A stretch of 21,753 nucleotides of DNA from JAYEJW01 sp034716535 (GCA_034716535.1 JAYEJW010000628.1:1-21753); one strand, 5' to 3'; positions 1 to 8,534 are shown, counted from the first letter of the stretch. Notes: generated by a model not told the origin, from the sequence alone. Numbers and translations: made by a program.

Positions 1-17
1 TTCTAAGCGATCCTCAT

Positions 18-60
18 CCCACACAGGTCGAGGAGCGTAATCCTCCTCGATCTGTGCGGG
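18..60. repeat. Long near-perfect inverted repeat (hairpin)
   Basis: The arms at 18-35 and 43-60 pair over 18 positions with one mismatch (A21/C57) and one G-U wobble (G27/T51), around a 7-base loop CGTAATC (36-42). The core of the stem is CGAGGAG/CTCCTCG. No T-run follows on either strand, so a standard Rho-independent terminator is unlikely. It may be the terminator-like end of a gene left of the window, or a dispersed palindromic element. Confidence 0.7.
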
Positions 61-136
61 ACGCCCCCCTGCGTTTCACCTCAGTTAGGTCGGAATGCTC
101 GCCCTGAGATAGCGTGGGACGTAACACTATAGCCGT

Positions 137-245
137 AGGGTTAGGCGCGCTCGTAAGGTACTGAATTGCGGTGACGAGCCTCGTGCGCGCCGTAACCCGA
201 CTCGTTCCGGTTATGTCGGGTTACGCTTCGCTAACCCGACCTACG
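137..245. repeat. Composite REP-like palindrome (TAACCCGAC family), copy 1
   Basis: There are three interleaved arms. CGTAACCCGAC (191-201) pairs perfectly with GTCGGGTTACG (215-225). GTCGGGTTA (215-223) also pairs with TAACCCGAC (232-240) across an 8-base loop. Further out, AGGGTTAGGCGCGC (137-150) is a near match to the inverse of GCGCGCCGTAACCCGA (185-200). The edge reads CCCGACCTAC. A second copy with the same core and edge lies at 8544-8623, so this is a dispersed intergenic repeat. No RAYT-type transposase gene is visible in the window. Confidence 0.75.
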
Positions 246-421
246 GTTCAGCTGAGTTTCGACGCTAACCACTTCTTTTGTTGACAAGGAAACGGATCGG
301 CTGTCCTGTGGAGGCCGCTCAATCTGAAATAATAGGTCAGCCACCCCCGGGGTGGTAGCTGGTTCTTGGTCTACTCCGCCCTTGGCGGCGTCTCGACAAT
401 TCTCTCACCTGGAGGTGACCG

Positions 422-1933
422 GTGCCGCGAGCGATGCCCCAGACCGACCGCCTGCCCCACGCCCTGTATCGCGCCGCGCAGGTGCGCGAGCTGGATCGCA
501 CCGCGATCGAGGATCAGGGGATACCGGGCGCCGAGCTGATGGACCGGGCGGGCAGCGCCGTTTACCGGTACTTGCGTGCGCGTTGGTCCCAGGTGCGCGA
601 CCTGACGGTGCTGTGCGGGGTCGGCAACAACGGCGGCGACGGCTACGTGGTGGCCCGTCTCGCCCGCGAGGACGGTCTTGATGTGCGGGTCCTGCAGATG
701 GGCGACCCATCGCGTCTGCGGGGAGACGCCCTGGCCATGGCGGCGGCCTTCCGAGAGAGCGGCGGGGTTGTGAGCCTCTTTTCGGGGCTGCCCCGGCGCA
801 CCGGCTTGATCGTCGACGCCCTGTTGGGAACGGGGCTGGAGCGGGAGGTACGGGGCGATTGGGCGGACGCCATCCGCGCCGCGAATGCCCATCGGGCGCC
901 GGTGCTCGCCATCGACCTCCCCTCGGGGCTGCACGCAGACACGGGCCAGATCCTGGGGGCCGCCGTTGAAGCGTCGGCCACCATCTGCTTCATCGGACTC
1001 AAACAGGGGATGTTCACGGGCTCGGGTCCCGACTGCTGCGGGGAGATTCACTTCGATGCCCTGCAGGTGCCGGCGGTTATCTACTCCCGGGAGATCCTCT
1101 CCGCCCGTCGGATGGCCTGGCAGGCGGCGCGCGATCTGCTCGGTCGGCGTCCACGCAGCGCACACAAGGGGGACTTCGGGCACCTGCTTGTGGTGGGCGG
1201 TGCGCCGGGTTACTCGGGCGCGGCGCGTTTGGCGGCGGAGGGTGCCTTGCGTGCAGGAGCCGGTCTGGTGACCGTTGCCACCCACCCCGATCATGCGCCC
1301 TATCTCAACATTTCGCGGCCGGAGATCATGTGTCGAGGCGTGGCCGATCCTTCGGACCTGGATCCACTGCTCACCCGGGCAACGGTGATCGCGCTCGGAC
1401 CGGGCTTGGGGCAGGGTGAGTGGGGGAATGCGTTGTTCGAAAAAGTCCTCGAAACCGATCGACCGCTGGTTTTGGATGCCGATGGGCTCAATCTCCTCGC
1501 CGCCTCTCACCGCGAGCAGAGTAATTGGGTGCTGACGCCGCACCCGGGGGAGGCAGGCCGCCTGTTGGGGGAGGGCACGGCGGAGATCCAGGCGGATCGG
1601 TTCGCGGCCGTGCGCCGGCTTCAGGAGAGGTACGGGGGTGTCGCGGTGCTAAAAGGTGCCGGCACGCTCGTTTACGGCCCCTCCCGCAAGCCGCCAGCGG
1701 TTTGTGACGGGGGTAACCCCGGGATGGCGAGCGGAGGGACCGGTGACGTGCTGACCGGAACCATTGCGGGCCTCATCGCCCAGGGCCTCTCGCCGGAGGA
1801 TGCCGCTTGTTGCGGGGTGTGCCTGCACGCGGCCGCGGGAGACGCGGCTGCCGCGAACGGCGAGCGCGGTTTGCTCGCCAGCGATCTCATCGACAACCTC
1901 AGGCCCCTGCTCAAAGTGGAGGATCGTGCCTGA
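422..1933 (+). CDS. nnr: Bifunctional NAD(P)H-hydrate epimerase / ADP-dependent NAD(P)H-hydrate dehydratase
   Basis: This repairs damaged NAD(P)HX: the N-terminal YjeF_N domain (about residues 15-220) epimerises R-NAD(P)HX to S-NAD(P)HX, and the C-terminal ribokinase-like domain (about 235-500) dehydrates the S form using ADP. Diagnostic motifs are the N-domain glycine loop GNNGGDG (68-74) and, in the C domain, HKGDFGHLLVVGG, LVLDADGLN, LTPHPGEAGRL and NPGMASGGTGD (432-442). At 503 residues it is the normal length for the fused enzyme. I chose the GTG start at 422 because GGAGG at 411-415 lies 6 bases upstream; an in-frame ATG at 434 has worse spacing. It overlaps tsaE in TGATG, so the two are probably translated together. 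The protein is cytoplasmic housekeeping and is not linked to the respiratory cluster. Confidence 0.95.
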   Translation: MPRAMPQTDRLPHALYRAAQVRELDRTAIEDQGIPGAELMDRAGSAVYRYLRARWSQVRDLTVLCGVGNNGGDGYVVARLAREDGLDVRVLQMGDPSRLRGDALAMAAAFRESGGVVSLFSGLPRRTGLIVDALLGTGLEREVRGDWADAIRAANAHRAPVLAIDLPSGLHADTGQILGAAVEASATICFIGLKQGMFTGSGPDCCGEIHFDALQVPAVIYSREILSARRMAWQAARDLLGRRPRSAHKGDFGHLLVVGGAPGYSGAARLAAEGALRAGAGLVTVATHPDHAPYLNISRPEIMCRGVADPSDLDPLLTRATVIALGPGLGQGEWGNALFEKVLETDRPLVLDADGLNLLAASHREQSNWVLTPHPGEAGRLLGEGTAEIQADRFAAVRRLQERYGGVAVLKGAGTLVYGPSRKPPAVCDGGNPGMASGGTGDVLTGTIAGLIAQGLSPEDAACCGVCLHAAAGDAAAANGERGLLASDLIDNLRPLLKVEDRA

Positions 1934-2391
1934 TGCGCGTCCACCTGCACGGAGAGCAGGCCCAGGACGCCTTCGGCCGCAAGATCGCGTCGCGGCTCCA
2001 AAGCCCCTGCGTGATCTACCTCGACGGTGATCTGGGGACCGGAAAGACGACCCTCGTGCGTGGCGTCCTGCGTGGTCTTGGCCATACTCGCTCCGTCCGC
2101 AGTCCCACCTACACACTCCTCGAGCCGTACGACCTTGGCGGAATGCGCCTCTACCACCTGGACCTCTACCGGCTCGGGGACCCGGAAGAGCTCGAATTCG
2201 TCGGTCTGCGGGATCTGCTGGACGAGGAGAGCGTGCTGCTTGTGGAGTGGCCCGAGCGCGGCGCCGGCATTCTGCCGCCGCCGGACCTTGTGATTCGCAT
2301 CACTTATGCGCCGTCCGGGCGGGATCTACATCTCCTGCAACGCAGCCAGCGCGGTGTCCGCCTGGTTGCGGCCTTATCCGAGAAGACTTGA
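1933..2391 (+). CDS. tsaE: tRNA threonylcarbamoyladenosine biosynthesis ATPase TsaE
   Basis: TsaE is the small P-loop ATPase that works with TsaB-TsaD (and TsaC) to place N6-threonylcarbamoyladenosine on A37 of tRNAs reading ANN codons. The 152-residue protein has the family's normal length. It shows the Walker A motif GDLGTGKTT (32-40), the SPTYTLLEPY segment (57-66), YHLDLYRL (74-81) and the Walker B-like VEWPERG (104-110). Its ATG shares its A with the nnr stop codon (TGATG at 1931-1935), which fixes the start. nnr-tsaE is a common gammaproteobacterial pair, often followed by amiC and mutL; here the sequence to the right is a moaA relic instead, suggesting a break or insertion just after this gene. 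Confidence 0.96.
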   Translation: MRVHLHGEQAQDAFGRKIASRLQSPCVIYLDGDLGTGKTTLVRGVLRGLGHTRSVRSPTYTLLEPYDLGGMRLYHLDLYRLGDPEELEFVGLRDLLDEESVLLVEWPERGAGILPPPDLVIRITYAPSGRDLHLLQRSQRGVRLVAALSEKT

Positions 2392-2474
2392 TGCCATCTC
2401 GACCGCCTCTACCAAGAGTCCGGTGTGAACAACTTCAGACGGGCCACCGTCAAATCCACGGAAGCGATGGGTTT

Positions 2475-2699
2475 CTAGTCGTAATGCGTCCACATACGGA
2501 GGACGTGCACGACGCGATCAACGAGGCGGTGTTGGATGTTTATGCGGCGCGAGTAGCAGCCATCGCAGAAGTGGCGCGACAGGGCGCTGATCACGCCGAC
2601 GGTCGCCTCGGAGCCGCCGATGCGGTAGTTGCAGCGGTCGGTTACCGAGACACGCAGATAGTCGATGCGCCTACCGAATCGGTCTGTCAGCGTTGCCAT
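2475..2699 (-). pseudogene. moaA: Collapsed moaA (GTP 3',8-cyclase) with a large internal deletion
   Basis: The 74-residue frame begins like a normal MoaA (LTDRFGRRIDYLRVSVTD, then RCNYR, residues 4-26). It then jumps directly into the MoaA C-terminal region (IGGSEATVGVISALSRHFC, residues 27-45, then DGC). MoaA is normally about 330 residues, so roughly 220-240 codons are missing, including the second and third cysteines of the radical SAM cluster and most of the TIM barrel. Past C48 the sequence no longer resembles MoaA, and the third cysteine of the C-terminal cluster is absent. The ribosome binding site (GGAG, about 10 bases upstream) and ATG survive, 31 bases after the response regulator stop. 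The product cannot be a functional radical SAM enzyme. Confidence 0.82.
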
Positions 2700-2730
2700 G
2701 GATCTTATTCTCCGTTGTCGTCCCGCGGGA

Positions 2731-4131
2731 CTACGGTTCCGCAGCGGCCCCGTTTTCATCGTCAGCCGTGCCGCTGGGCGGTGTTATCCCGAATTGCCGC
2801 ATCATGCGCCGCAGCCGTGGGCGCGACACACCGAGCACCTCGCAGGCCTGGCCCCGGTGCCATCGGGTGGACTGCAGCACCCGGCGTACGTGTACCTTCT
2901 CGATTTCCTCCAGGCTCCATCGTTCGACGGGCTTGCCGAATTCGTTATCCGCGCCCTGGGCTTCCGCGACCCGTATGTCCTCGGGCAGCAGGTCGGGCGT
3001 CAGAGTGTTGCCGGGGCACAGGGCGACGCCCTTCATTAGCACGTTCTCCAGCTCGCGCACGTTGCCGGGCCAGGAATGGCGCTCTAGACAGGACATGACC
3101 TCCGCGGAGACGTGCGACACATTGCGGTTCAGCTCCCGGTTGATGCGCGCGAGCAGGGTCTGCACCAGGGGGACGATGTCTTCGCCGCGTTCGCGCAGGG
3201 GCGGCAGATGGATGTTGACTACCTGCAGGCGGTAGAACAGGTCTTCCCGGAAACCGCCGTCCGCCACTTTCTGCCCTAGGTCCACGTTGGTGGCGGTGAT
3301 GACACGAGCATTGGAGTACTCCGTCTCCTTGGCGCCGAGCGGTGTGAATTCCTTGTATTGCAGCACTCGCAGCAGCTTCGCCTGCATGGACGGCGACAGC
3401 TCCCCCACCTCGTCGAGGAAGATGGTGCCGTCCCGAGCCAGGGCGAACTTGCCGATCTGCCGGCTTACTGCACCGGTGAACGATCCCTTCTCGTGGCCGA
3501 ACATGTCGGACTCCAGCAGGGTCTCCACCAAGGCCGCGCAGTTGACCGCCACCAACGGGCCGTCCGGATGACCGCCGCAACGGTGAATGGCCCGCGCCAC
3601 CAGCTCCTTGCCGGTGCCGGACTCACCGCTGATGAGCACCGTGGCTGGGCCTTTTGCCACCAGTCCGATGGTCTTGAACACTTCCTTCATCTCCCGAGAG
3701 CGACCCACCATGGTCAAGGGGCTGTCGCTACCCGGTCCGGACAATGTGATCGTCAGGCCATCGGCGAAGTCGGGTGCACACAGCAGCTTGTCGATGGCCG
3801 TGTCCAGCTCGTCGATGTCGATGGGCTTGTGGATATAGTCCTCTGCCCCCTTTTGCATGGCCTCGATCGTACTCTCCATGTCGTGGAAGGCCGTTATCAT
3901 GATGACCTGTGTCTGCGGCAGCCGCTGTTTGAGTTCCGGCAGCACCTCCAGCCCGGATTTGCCCGGCATGCGAATGTCCAGGATCACCAGCTCGGGCGGG
4001 TCCGCCACGGCCGCCGCCAGGCCCTCGTCCGCGCTGTGGGCGAGTGTCACTGCCTGTCCCTGGGAGGTCAGATGCAGCTGAAGGGTGCGGCAGCTCGCCA
4101 GATCGTCGTCTATGATCAGTATCTTGCTCAT
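2731..4131 (-). CDS. Sigma-54-dependent response regulator (NtrC/AtoC type)
   Basis: This is a cytoplasmic transcription activator that uses ATP to open sigma-54 promoters once its receiver is phosphorylated. The 466 residues show the full family layout. The receiver domain (1-115) has acidic residues D8-D10, phospho-acceptor D52, T80 and K102. The AAA+ domain (about 140-370) has Walker A GESGTGKE (169-176), Walker B GTIFLDE (235-241) and an L1 loop reading GSFTGA (216-221). A Fis-type helix-turn-helix lies at about 415-447. The start ATG overlaps the kinase stop codon as ATGA (4128-4131), so the pair is translationally coupled. The loop is the serine variant of the usual GAFTGA, which should still bind sigma-54. 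Likely targets are the two sigma-54 promoters at 16296-16311 and 16754-16769, by inference from co-location. Confidence 0.95.
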   Translation of the reverse strand: MSKILIIDDDLASCRTLQLHLTSQGQAVTLAHSADEGLAAAVADPPELVILDIRMPGKSGLEVLPELKQRLPQTQVIMITAFHDMESTIEAMQKGAEDYIHKPIDIDELDTAIDKLLCAPDFADGLTITLSGPGSDSPLTMVGRSREMKEVFKTIGLVAKGPATVLISGESGTGKELVARAIHRCGGHPDGPLVAVNCAALVETLLESDMFGHEKGSFTGAVSRQIGKFALARDGTIFLDEVGELSPSMQAKLLRVLQYKEFTPLGAKETEYSNARVITATNVDLGQKVADGGFREDLFYRLQVVNIHLPPLRERGEDIVPLVQTLLARINRELNRNVSHVSAEVMSCLERHSWPGNVRELENVLMKGVALCPGNTLTPDLLPEDIRVAEAQGADNEFGKPVERWSLEEIEKVHVRRVLQSTRWHRGQACEVLGVSRPRLRRMMRQFGITPPSGTADDENGAAAEP

Positions 4132-6764
4132 GGCTCGGTCGTGGTCTCGGGTTGTCCCGCGGTGTTCCCGTTGTCGGGTCCGGCCGCTCGGGTGGACAGG
4201 GACACCGCCGCGCAGGTGCCGTGCGGTTCCATGGGCTCCAGCCCGATGTCCGCGGCGTGCTGGTCCAGGATGCGTTTGACGATGGCCAGGCCTAGGCCGG
4301 TCCCCTTGGTCTTGGTGGTGAAGAAAGGTTCGAACAGCTTGTCCCGCGCCTCGCGCTCGACTCCGTCCCCGTTGTCGCAGATCTCCACCCGCACGGCCGT
4401 TCCGTGCTCTCCGATCTGGAGCATGGCGGAGATGTTGACGGACGGGTTTGCTTGACCACTGGCCGCCTGGGCGGCGTTGACGATCAGGTTTGAGAACACC
4501 TGCCGCAGCTTGCTGGGGTCGCCGTACAGTGTGGGTAGCCCTGCCTGGATATCCACGAGTACGCGGGCCCCGCTCTGCTCGATTTTCTTCTGCGCGACGC
4601 CGATGGCCCCCTCGAGTAGCTTGTCGACGCTGATCCATTCGGGAGACAGGGCGTCCGGGCGCGAAAAGGTGAGCATGTCCGAGAGGATGTCCTCCATGTA
4701 GCGGATCTGCTCCGAGGCGATTTGCCCCAGCTCCATGGCCTCCCGGTTGCCCCTGGCATGCCGGGACAGGATCTGCACTGCCATCTTCACCGACGATAGT
4801 GGATTGCGCAGGTCGTGGGCCACCATGCTGGACATGCGCCCCATGGCGGTCAGGGACTGGGTGCGGCCGATCTCCCGGTTGCGCTCCTCCACCTCCTGCT
4901 CCAGACGTTTGCGTTCGGTGATGTCCTCCTTCACCGCCAGGAAATGGGTGATGGCGCCCTCCGGATTGCGGATTGCGGAAATGGAGGCGGACTCCCAGTA
5001 CAGCTCGCCATCCTTTCTGCGGTTGTGGAATTCGCCGCGCCATTCATCGCCGGCGTGGATGGTCTCCCAGAGGCCTTTGTACTCCTCCGAGGATGTCTCC
5101 CCAGACTTGAGAATGCGGGGATTGCGGCCCACCACCTCCGACGGCTGGTAGCCTGTGACCTCGGTGAATTTGGGATTGACGTACTCGATCACACCCTTGT
5201 CATCCGTGATGATGACTGTGCTCGGACTCTGCTCCACGGCGCGCGAGAGCTTGCGCACCTCTTGCTCGTTGCGGCGCTTGTCCGTAATGTCATCGCCGAT
5301 GCAGGTGATGCCGATGAAGTTGCCGTGGGCGTCGAACGAAAGCGTGTTGTTCGAGGCGATTAGGCGGGTGCCTCCGGCGCGGGTCAGGACGGCTATCTCG
5401 TGCCGGGTGGGGAACAGCTCCGGATGGCCACTGCCCTGGATCATGCGGTCGACCTGGGCCCGCCATTCGGGTGCGACGAAACGTTCGGCCCAGTCGCCGC
5501 CGATGACCTCGTCCCGGTGCCAGCCGGTGACGTCCAGAAAATGGTCGTTACAGAAGCTGACCCGGCCGCCGCCGTCGATGGACACGGCAACCAGATCGAT
5601 GTTCTCCAGGGTATGGCGGAACAGCTGTGCGTACTCGGTAAGCGCCTCCGCCCGTCGGTGGCGCAGGTGGGCCCGGGCCAGCAGCGCGGAGCCCAAGGCG
5701 ATCAGGGCGAGCATGGCCAGATACAAGGCAGCATGACGCTGGACGAACAACAACGGGGTAGCGCCCAGCACGTCGGGCGTGACTCGGGAGACGATGAGCC
5801 ACCGGGTGCCATTCCGGGAGCCGTTCGGGGTGGGCTCGACGCTTGCCCCGATCATTGCCTCATTACGGGGGTTTGCCGCGTGCAGCGCAGTTGCCAGTGG
5901 ACGCACGCTTGTGAAGCTGAACAGGCCCCTGAAGGTTCCGATCTGGCCACTGTCGGCCTTCTCCATGGCCCCCCATTGGTCAGGAAAACGCGCTTGAAAG
6001 CGGCTGTCGTGACCGAACATGAACCCCCATGCATCGTCGGAGTCGGGGCTGTACAGCCAATAGCCGTCGCCGTTGAGCAGGTGGATGTGGTCGGCGATGT
6101 TGGAGGCGGCACGGATGAAGTTGTCTATGAGCCGCTTGCCGAGATAGTTCAGCACCAACAGCCCGCGCTTGTGCCCGGCGGTGTCGAACAGCGGCGTGGC
6201 AAAGCGCAGCATGGGCTTGATCGGGTGCTCGATCCGCCCTTTCTCCACATTGAGATCCAATGGCGACAGATAGATCTCCCCGGGGCCCAGGGGCAGGGCT
6301 TGCTCCGCATAATAGCGACTGGACTTATCCTGTAGCTGGTCTTCGGGGACGATGCTCGGATCACCGCCGTTGAAGTTGACCCGCACCGTTTCGCGGCTGT
6401 TCAGGTCCAGGTAACGGATCTGATCGTAAAGGCGCTTGTTGCGGGCGAAGGCCCGAAACTCCACCCCGATGCGTCGGCGATCCTCAGGGGCATCCCGGTC
6501 CAGCAGGCCCTGCTCCTGGATATGCTCGGCCAGGAACATCAGGTCCGTCACCACCGCGGCGACGTCACTGGCGATCATGTGCCGGGCGAGAGCCACGTTG
6601 AGCTGCTCCCTGGCCTCCAGTTTGCCGCGCTCCGTGGCATAGTGGCTGTAGTAGTGCATGGCCGCCACGATCCCCAGCAGTCCGGTGAAGGGCAGCAGAA
6701 TACGCAGAAAACTGCGTAGCCGGTCCAGCCGCGTCACCGCGAGGGAGGGCGGAGAGCCCGTCAT
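4128..6764 (-). CDS. Membrane PAS-domain sensor histidine kinase
   Basis: The 878-residue partner of the adjacent response regulator has a membrane segment at about 20-38, a large periplasmic sensor region (about 40-335, probably a Cache-type fold) and a second membrane segment at about 344-364. Two PAS domains follow (about 376-497 and 500-620, the second ending in the typical VKEDITERKRLE), then a dimerisation domain with phospho-acceptor H650 in MVAHDLRNPLSS, and a catalytic ATPase domain with N763 (NLIVNAAQAA), DNGDGV (797-802) and TTKTKGTGLGLAI (816-828). The HAxxN-type H box and NtrB-like core suit a sigma-54 regulator. The periplasmic domain and two PAS domains imply both an outside and an inside or redox signal; the ligand cannot be read from sequence. 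The ATG at 6764 overlaps the preceding small gene's stop as ATGA, which decides the start over upstream in-frame codons. Confidence 0.94.
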   Translation of the reverse strand: MTGSPPSLAVTRLDRLRSFLRILLPFTGLLGIVAAMHYYSHYATERGKLEAREQLNVALARHMIASDVAAVVTDLMFLAEHIQEQGLLDRDAPEDRRRIGVEFRAFARNKRLYDQIRYLDLNSRETVRVNFNGGDPSIVPEDQLQDKSSRYYAEQALPLGPGEIYLSPLDLNVEKGRIEHPIKPMLRFATPLFDTAGHKRGLLVLNYLGKRLIDNFIRAASNIADHIHLLNGDGYWLYSPDSDDAWGFMFGHDSRFQARFPDQWGAMEKADSGQIGTFRGLFSFTSVRPLATALHAANPRNEAMIGASVEPTPNGSRNGTRWLIVSRVTPDVLGATPLLFVQRHAALYLAMLALIALGSALLARAHLRHRRAEALTEYAQLFRHTLENIDLVAVSIDGGGRVSFCNDHFLDVTGWHRDEVIGGDWAERFVAPEWRAQVDRMIQGSGHPELFPTRHEIAVLTRAGGTRLIASNNTLSFDAHGNFIGITCIGDDITDKRRNEQEVRKLSRAVEQSPSTVIITDDKGVIEYVNPKFTEVTGYQPSEVVGRNPRILKSGETSSEEYKGLWETIHAGDEWRGEFHNRRKDGELYWESASISAIRNPEGAITHFLAVKEDITERKRLEQEVEERNREIGRTQSLTAMGRMSSMVAHDLRNPLSSVKMAVQILSRHARGNREAMELGQIASEQIRYMEDILSDMLTFSRPDALSPEWISVDKLLEGAIGVAQKKIEQSGARVLVDIQAGLPTLYGDPSKLRQVFSNLIVNAAQAASGQANPSVNISAMLQIGEHGTAVRVEICDNGDGVEREARDKLFEPFFTTKTKGTGLGLAIVKRILDQHAADIGLEPMEPHGTCAAVSLSTRAAGPDNGNTAGQPETTTEP

Positions 6765-7090
6765 GGACAGCGTTCCGCCATGTGGATGCGCAGGCGCCCG
6801 AGATAGTCCCGGAGCGGTTCGTCGCCGTTTCTGGGCACCAGGAACATCAGCCTTGCCGCGACGATGAAGGGCCTCCGCGCGCCGTCGCCCGCCGGTCGTT
6901 CCTCGGTGAGTACGCGGCGCAGGTCGGCCAGCGCCTGCTCCGGGTCCTCGCAATAGCGAGGCAGGGTCACGTCCCGGGCATACCAGCGGCTGGCCGCGGA
7001 GATGGCGAGCATGACCGCCAGGACCGCCACGATCAGGCGCAAGGGACGGAATGTCCCATGCGGCTCTACCCTCGTTTCCGCGTCGGCCAT
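6761..7090 (-). CDS. Small single-pass membrane protein of unknown function
   Basis: I do not recognise this family. The 109-residue protein has a short basic N-terminus, one hydrophobic segment (about 17-35) and a charged C-terminal part that would face the periplasm. It contains two cysteines there (C47 and C108), which could form a disulphide. The coding case is good: a strong ribosome binding site (GAGGGGG, about 6 bases before the ATG), a start only 10 bases after the PPO stop, and an ATGA overlap with the histidine kinase downstream. That tight coupling suggests it works with the kinase, for example as a periplasmic accessory or signal input, but this is inference only. Confidence 0.75.
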   Translation of the reverse strand: MADAETRVEPHGTFRPLRLIVAVLAVMLAISAASRWYARDVTLPRYCEDPEQALADLRRVLTEERPAGDGARRPFIVAARLMFLVPRNGDEPLRDYLGRLRIHMAERCP

Positions 7091-7100
7091 GCGTACCCCC

Positions 7101-8534
7101 TCAGCCGTGGCCAGCCGGCCGGGCCGACAACGGCAGCGGGGGCGATTTCGGGCAGTCGGGTTCGGACAGAGACCGGTGAACCTGCTCGGCGGTGGCCAGC
7201 CCCTGGGCGATGCGGTCACGCACAGAGACGCCGCCCTTGTAGTTTGCTGCCAGCTCGATCCCGGGCAGGGTCGCGAGACGTGAGTCCAGGGCGCGCAGCC
7301 GGGCGCCGTAATGTCCGTGGTATTGGGGCAGGGCCTGGGAATGCCGGTCAACGCGCAGGTACTCGGGCTCGCCAGCGAGGCCGAGCAGGGGGCGCAGCTC
7401 GGCGAGTACGGCGTCGAGCAGGCGCCCGTCGTCCCAGTCGGCCCGTTGCGGGTTCCGTGAGCCGCCGACGTAACTGGTGAGCAGGGTCCGCCCCCGTGGT
7501 GCCCGCTCGGGAAACAGGCTGCCCAGCCACAGATTCCCATTCACGTTGAGCTGCTCGCGCCGTGGCGTGAGAAAGCCGATGCCGTCCAGCGGATGTTGGA
7601 TGCATCCGCGATCGAGGCCGAGGTGCAACACCGCCAGTGGCGCGTAGCGGATGCCGCCCAGCAGCTCGCCGGCCTCCCGGTCTAGGGCGGCGAGCAATCG
7701 CGCCGCCTGCGGTGCCGGAACGCTGAGCACCAGTCGGCGGGCGCGGCACTCCAGCTCGCGGCCGGCACCGCGACCGGTCACGCGCCAGCCGCCCGCCGTA
7801 GGTGCGATGTCCAACGCTTCGTGACCGAGGCGCAGGGCCAGTCCGGGGGTGCGGGCCAGGATTGAGGTGAGTCGCTCCACACCGCCGTCGAAGGAGAAGG
7901 TCTCGTGCACGTGGGCAGTACGGCGGCGCAGCAGCCCGTTCACCACTACCCCCAAGGTGATACTGCCGTAGCGGTTCTCCAGGGCGGTCAGGCGGGGCAG
8001 GGTGCAGCGGGCATCGGCGGCCTCGGGGTCGCTGGCCAGCGTGCCCGCCACGAAGGGGTCGATGGCCTTTTCCAGCATCTCCCTGCCCAGGCGGCGGGTG
8101 ATAAACCGCGCCACGCTCTCGCCGTCGTCGGCGCGGGCCGGGACGAAGGCCTCCGTCAGCATGCGCAGCTTGGCCCGGGTACTCCACAGGTCGGATAACA
8201 TGAGCCCGCCCAATCCCCCGGGAACGGGGCGCAGACGTCCGTCCTGCACCAGGTAACGCCGCCCCTCCCGGGCCCGGTCTTGGCCGGCCTTGTAGCATGC
8301 CAGTCCGGCCTCGCGAATGAAGCGGTCCACGTCCGGGCGGAAATTTAGCAGCAGGGCCGCCGCCTGCTCGGTCAGGTAGCCGGCCTCCCGATGGCTGCGG
8401 ATCTTGCCCCCCGGGCGCGCGTCTGTCTCCCACAGCTCAGTGCGGACGCCCCGGCGCGCCAAGCCCCAGGCCACGGAGAGCCCGGAGATGCCGCCGCCGA
8501 TGATGAGGACATCTGTATTCATGCGAGTTGTCAT
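7101..8534 (-). CDS. hemY: FAD-dependent protoporphyrinogen oxidase (HemY/PgoX type)
   Basis: This class oxidises protoporphyrinogen IX (or coproporphyrinogen III in some bacteria) with FAD and oxygen, late in haem synthesis; some pipelines call the gene hemG. The 477 residues begin with the dinucleotide-binding fold VLIIGGGISGLSVAWGL (9-25) followed by ARPGGKIRS (39-47). They end with the typical amine-oxidase-superfamily tail (LAANYKGGVSVRDRIAQGL), which closes the FAD site. The length matches the family. The neighbour upstream is a NirJ/AhbD-like radical SAM gene, so a tetrapyrrole role is consistent. The start is uncertain: ATG at 8534 or 8522, neither with a clear ribosome binding site. 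A REP-like palindrome separates it from the radical SAM gene, so expression may differ from the upstream genes. Confidence 0.82.
   Translation of the reverse strand: MTTRMNTDVLIIGGGISGLSVAWGLARRGVRTELWETDARPGGKIRSHREAGYLTEQAAALLLNFRPDVDRFIREAGLACYKAGQDRAREGRRYLVQDGRLRPVPGGLGGLMLSDLWSTRAKLRMLTEAFVPARADDGESVARFITRRLGREMLEKAIDPFVAGTLASDPEAADARCTLPRLTALENRYGSITLGVVVNGLLRRRTAHVHETFSFDGGVERLTSILARTPGLALRLGHEALDIAPTAGGWRVTGRGAGRELECRARRLVLSVPAPQAARLLAALDREAGELLGGIRYAPLAVLHLGLDRGCIQHPLDGIGFLTPRREQLNVNGNLWLGSLFPERAPRGRTLLTSYVGGSRNPQRADWDDGRLLDAVLAELRPLLGLAGEPEYLRVDRHSQALPQYHGHYGARLRALDSRLATLPGIELAANYKGGVSVRDRIAQGLATAEQVHRSLSEPDCPKSPPLPLSARPAGHG

Larger units (their letters stand above)
1..421. other. 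Gene-free left flank with hairpins and decayed REP-like palindromes
   Basis: I see no supportable coding sequence, tRNA or rRNA here. The stretch holds a long hairpin (18-60), a composite of TAACCCGAC/GTCGGGTTA palindromes (about 137-245) and a short perfect palindrome, CCACCCC-C-GGGGTGG (341-355). A TTGACA occurs at 281-286, but the sequence 17 bases downstream (TCCTGT) is a poor -10 box, so I do not call a sigma-70 promoter for nnr. The ribosome binding site of nnr, GGAGG, is at 411-415. Confidence 0.6.

Noticed and set aside
281..309. TTGACA as a -35 box of a sigma-70 promoter for nnr
   Set aside because: The hexamer at 17-base spacing (TCCTGT) is too far from TATAAT, and the AT-rich AATAAT at about 329-334 is too distant.
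341..355. CCACCCCCGGGGTGG as an operator
   Set aside because: It is a perfect but short GC palindrome with a one-base centre and no second copy nearby; it could arise by chance in GC-rich DNA.
371..1543. A 390-codon open frame on the minus strand opposite nnr
   Set aside because: It is a codon-position shadow of nnr. It is rich in His, Arg and Gln with no recognisable domain.
2247..3098. A 283-codon plus-strand frame spanning the end of tsaE, the moaA relic and part of the regulator
   Set aside because: It overlaps three better-supported features and lacks a ribosome binding site. A stretch near 2490-2560 (HDAINEAVLDV) looks mildly protein-like but I could not tie it to any family.
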